A stretch of DNA of 6,949 bases from an archaeon (GTDB lineage: Archaea > Nanobdellota > Nanobdellia > Woesearchaeales > WJKL01), in the NCBI GenBank assembly GCA_020056025.1, contig JAGVIO010000103.1:1-6949 (forward strand). The letters are read 5' to 3'. This document shows, in pieces, positions 5,019 through 6,949 of the stretch. A model generated the notes under the pieces. The model saw nothing but the letters and a program-made list of their open reading frames with translations, did no database searches and was not told the DNA's origin. The position numbers and the translations under genes are program-made. How positions within the stretch are numbered: the first letter of the stretch is position 1; every line of letters starts with the position of its first letter.

Positions 5019-6764
5019 ATGACACGAATAGCAGTTGTTGACAACGAAAAGCTCAAGGATATGGATAAGAAGAAGCATATCCAAAGCTTATGCCCTATAA
5101 ATAGAAAAGGCGATGAATGCATCTATTTCGAAGGCAGCAAGCTTTACATAGATGAAGATCTCTGCATTGGCTGCGGTATCTGCTCTAATGCAGCTCCAGA
5201 AGCAATCCACATCATCAACCTTCCAGAGGAACTGGAAAAAGACCCTATCCATCGTTATGGAAAAAATGGTTTTGAATTATTCTCTTTACCGACACCAATC
5301 TTCGGCAAAGTAGTCGGATTGCTGGGAAAAAACGGAATTGGAAAATCAACAGCAATAAAGATATTGGCAGGAGTCTTGAAGCCAAACTTAGGAAAAGACA
5401 GAGAAGCATCTTACGAAGACCTAATAAAATATTTCAAAGGCACAGAAGCCCAGAGGTTTTTTGAGCAGCTGAGAGACAACAAGATTAAAGTTTCTTACAA
5501 GCCACAGCAGGTTGAATTGATACCAAAGGCAAAGAAAGGCAAAGTCAGGGATTTGTTGAAATCAGTTGATGAAAAAGATGAATTAAATACCATCGCAGAA
5601 AAATTAGAATTGACAGAAATCCTTGACAATGACATAAAGACAATCTCAGGAGGAGAATTGCAGAGAGTTGCAATAGCAGCAACTGTCCTGAAAAAAGCAA
5701 ATCTCTACATCTTTGATGAACCAACATCCTATCTTGACATCAAGCAGAGATTAAAAGTCAGCAGATTCATAATGGAATTGGCAGACAAAGACACAGCAGT
5801 TCTTGTTGTTGAGCACGATTTGATCATTCTCGATTACATAACAGACTTAGTCCATATCATGTATGGTAAAGAAGACTGTTATGGTGTTGTTGCGCACCCA
5901 AGGGCAACAAAAGCAGGGATCAACACATATTTGTCAGGCTTCTTGAGAGAAGAAAACATGCGCTTCAGGGATTATGCAATAAAATTCGAGACAAGGGCAA
6001 AAGACAATAAAAACGAATTAGAACTTTTGACAGGCTGGGAAAACATCGAGAAAAAGCTAGGCAAGTTCAAGCTCCATGCAAAAGAAGGCACAGTATATAA
6101 AAAAGAAGTTGTCGGCATTTTAGGGGAAAATGGAATAGGCAAGACATCATTCATAAAGATATTGGCAGGGGTGATAGAGAAAGACAAAGGCAAGATAACA
6201 AAAAAAATAAAAGTGAGCTACAAGCCCCAGTACCTTGATTCAGAATCAGAAGAATTAGTCCTAGTTCTTCTGCAGGATGTTATCAGAAAGCACACCAACC
6301 AGGTCATTAATCCATTGAACATAAAGCCGTTATACGAAAAAAAGCTAAACGAGCTGTCTGGCGGAGAGCTTCAAAGAGTTTCAATTGCATTATGTTTAGG
6401 TCAGGATGCAGATTTGTACCTTTTAGATGAGCCTTCTGCATATTTGGATGTTGAGCAAAGACTGATAATTTCAAAAATAATAAGCGATTTGATGGAAATA
6501 AGCAAAAAGACAGCAGTTGTAGTTGACCATGACTTATTGTTCATAGACTATATCGCAGAGCGCCTTCTTGTGTTTGACGGCAAGCCGGCAATAGAAGGAA
6601 CAGTAAAAGGCCCTTTTTCAATGGAAGATGGCATGAATGTGTTCCTGAAAGACCTTAATATCACCTTCAGAAGAGATCCAGAATCCCACAGGCCAAGGGC
6701 AAATAAAGAAGGCAGCGTGATGGACAGAGAGCAGAAGAGCGAAAACAAGTATTACTATTCTTGA
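5019..6764 (+). CDS. abce1: ABCE1/Rli ribosome-recycling ATPase with a reduced Fe-S domain
   Basis: The 581-aa cytoplasmic twin-ATPase splits ribosomes into subunits after termination together with aRF1 or Pelota. MTRIAVVD at the N-terminus is the family start. NBD1: Walker A GKNGIGKST (103-111), Q-loop YKPQQ (160-164), signature SGGELQR (210-216), Walker B IFDEP (231-235), His266. NBD2: Walker A GENGIGKTS (369-377), YKPQ (401-404), signature SGGELQR (447-453), LLDEP (468-472), His504. Hinge regions lie near 300-318 and 550-573. Both ATPase sites look intact. The Fe-S domain is odd: Cys25, 49, 52 and 55 remain, but the first three cysteines of motif one are replaced (aligned to L12, K17, I21), and the last of motif two is Ala (CIGCGICSNAAP). 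By ferredoxin logic this removes cluster I completely and keeps cluster II. The end, DREQKSENKYYYS, is close to a normal family C-terminus, supporting TGA as a true stop here. Confidence 0.95.
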   Translation: MTRIAVVDNEKLKDMDKKKHIQSLCPINRKGDECIYFEGSKLYIDEDLCIGCGICSNAAPEAIHIINLPEELEKDPIHRYGKNGFELFSLPTPIFGKVVGLLGKNGIGKSTAIKILAGVLKPNLGKDREASYEDLIKYFKGTEAQRFFEQLRDNKIKVSYKPQQVELIPKAKKGKVRDLLKSVDEKDELNTIAEKLELTEILDNDIKTISGGELQRVAIAATVLKKANLYIFDEPTSYLDIKQRLKVSRFIMELADKDTAVLVVEHDLIILDYITDLVHIMYGKEDCYGVVAHPRATKAGINTYLSGFLREENMRFRDYAIKFETRAKDNKNELELLTGWENIEKKLGKFKLHAKEGTVYKKEVVGILGENGIGKTSFIKILAGVIEKDKGKITKKIKVSYKPQYLDSESEELVLVLLQDVIRKHTNQVINPLNIKPLYEKKLNELSGGELQRVSIALCLGQDADLYLLDEPSAYLDVEQRLIISKIISDLMEISKKTAVVVDHDLLFIDYIAERLLVFDGKPAIEGTVKGPFSMEDGMNVFLKDLNITFRRDPESHRPRANKEGSVMDREQKSENKYYYS

Positions 6765-6787
6765 TTTAACATACTGTGTGTTATATA

Positions 6788-6852
6788 CTATATGCGTAAT
6801 TATTTAGTATCCTGAAGAATCCTTCAGGATACTAAATAATTACCTATATGCG
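6788..6852. repeat. Perfect 22-bp palindrome flanked by 9-bp direct repeats
   Basis: Arms 6796-6817 and 6822-6843 are perfect reverse complements around a 4-nt loop (AATC). CTATATGCG occurs at 6788-6796 and again at 6844-6852, directly flanking the palindrome like a target-site duplication. It lies between the convergent ends of ABCE1 and the partial DUF2080-like gene. It could be a remnant of a tiny palindromic mobile element, a transposon end, or a bidirectional terminator/mRNA-end hairpin. No long T-run follows on either strand. Confidence 0.7.
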
Positions 6853-6856
6853 GGTG

Positions 6857-6874
6857 TGGGACAATAAAGTCCCA
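6857..6874 (-). repeat. Short hairpin after the partial minus-strand gene
   Basis: TGGGAC (6857-6862) and GTCCCA (6869-6874) pair around AATAAA, immediately after the stop of the minus-strand gene ending at 6877. It may stabilise or end that transcript. No T-run follows on the minus strand, so termination is only a possibility. Confidence 0.3.
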
Positions 6875-6876
6875 AA

Positions 6877-6949
6877 TTAATCCCTTAAAACAATGACATA
6901 GACCCTTTTGCCTATGTATTTCTTCTGAGCATCTATTTTTGCGCCATTA
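6877..6949 (-). CDS. DUF2080-like transposon-associated small protein (C-terminal part)
   Basis: The minus frame is open from the window edge to TAA at 6879-6877 and gives NGAKIDAQ, then KKYIGKRVYVIVLRD. The pattern NGA-x-(strand)-KKYIGKRVYVIVL resembles the end of the DUF2080 family, short archaeal proteins (about 60 aa) often encoded beside transposases and resembling AbrB-type DNA-binding folds. Only 23 residues are visible, so this rests on pattern recall and could be another small beta-rich protein. If correct, a mobile element begins just beyond this window, which would give context to the palindrome and 9-bp repeats next to it. Confidence 0.45.
   Translation of the reverse strand, partial: NGAKIDAQKKYIGKRVYVIVLRD

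Overview
The window looks like a stretch of an archaeal chromosome, probably a small-genome DPANN lineage (Woesearchaeota/Pacearchaeota-like); that lineage is an inference. The support is a full-length ABCE1/Rli ribosome-recycling ATPase (an archaeal and eukaryotic family), an AlaX-type trans-editing protein, archaeal TATA boxes about 25-35 bp upstream of most starts with little or no leader and no clear Shine-Dalgarno sequence, and a secreted lamin-tail-domain protein with a C-terminal membrane anchor.

Layout. 1-1686 (+): 3' part of a surface protein (lamin-tail domain, Ig-like domains, Ser-rich linker, C-terminal anchor). 1768-1921 (+): tiny gene readable as one protein only if the ribosome moves +1 at a TGA. 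1922-2416 (-): unrecognised 164-aa protein. 2599-3269 (+): the most unusual locus, with its own TATA box and a hairpin terminator, whose 221-aa product appears only if five successive TGA triplets are each passed by a +1 shift. 3323-3454 (+): 43-aa membrane peptide. 4793-3455 (-): two-gene operon, AlaX then an MnmC-type methyltransferase, both acting on tRNA. 4794-5018: divergent control region with two tandem, covarying 37-nt hairpins. 5019-6764 (+): ABCE1, whose iron-sulfur domain lacks all four predicted ligands of one cluster and keeps all four of the other. 6788-6852: perfect 22-bp palindrome flanked by 9-bp direct repeats. 6949-6877 (-): end of a small DUF2080-like, transposon-associated protein.

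Working together: AlaX (removal of wrongly attached amino acids from tRNA), the MnmC-like enzyme (probably wobble-uridine modification) and ABCE1 (ribosome splitting after termination) are all translation-fidelity or recycling functions and are divergently arranged around one control region. It is striking, though possibly coincidental, that the same window holds one and perhaps two genes that seem to need systematic +1 recoding at UGA.

The main novelty candidate is the TGA-associated +1 frameshift gene at 2599-3269. Pseudogenisation, assembly error, or a model with fewer shifts including -1 shifts cannot be excluded from one sequence. The tests that would decide are stated in the findings.
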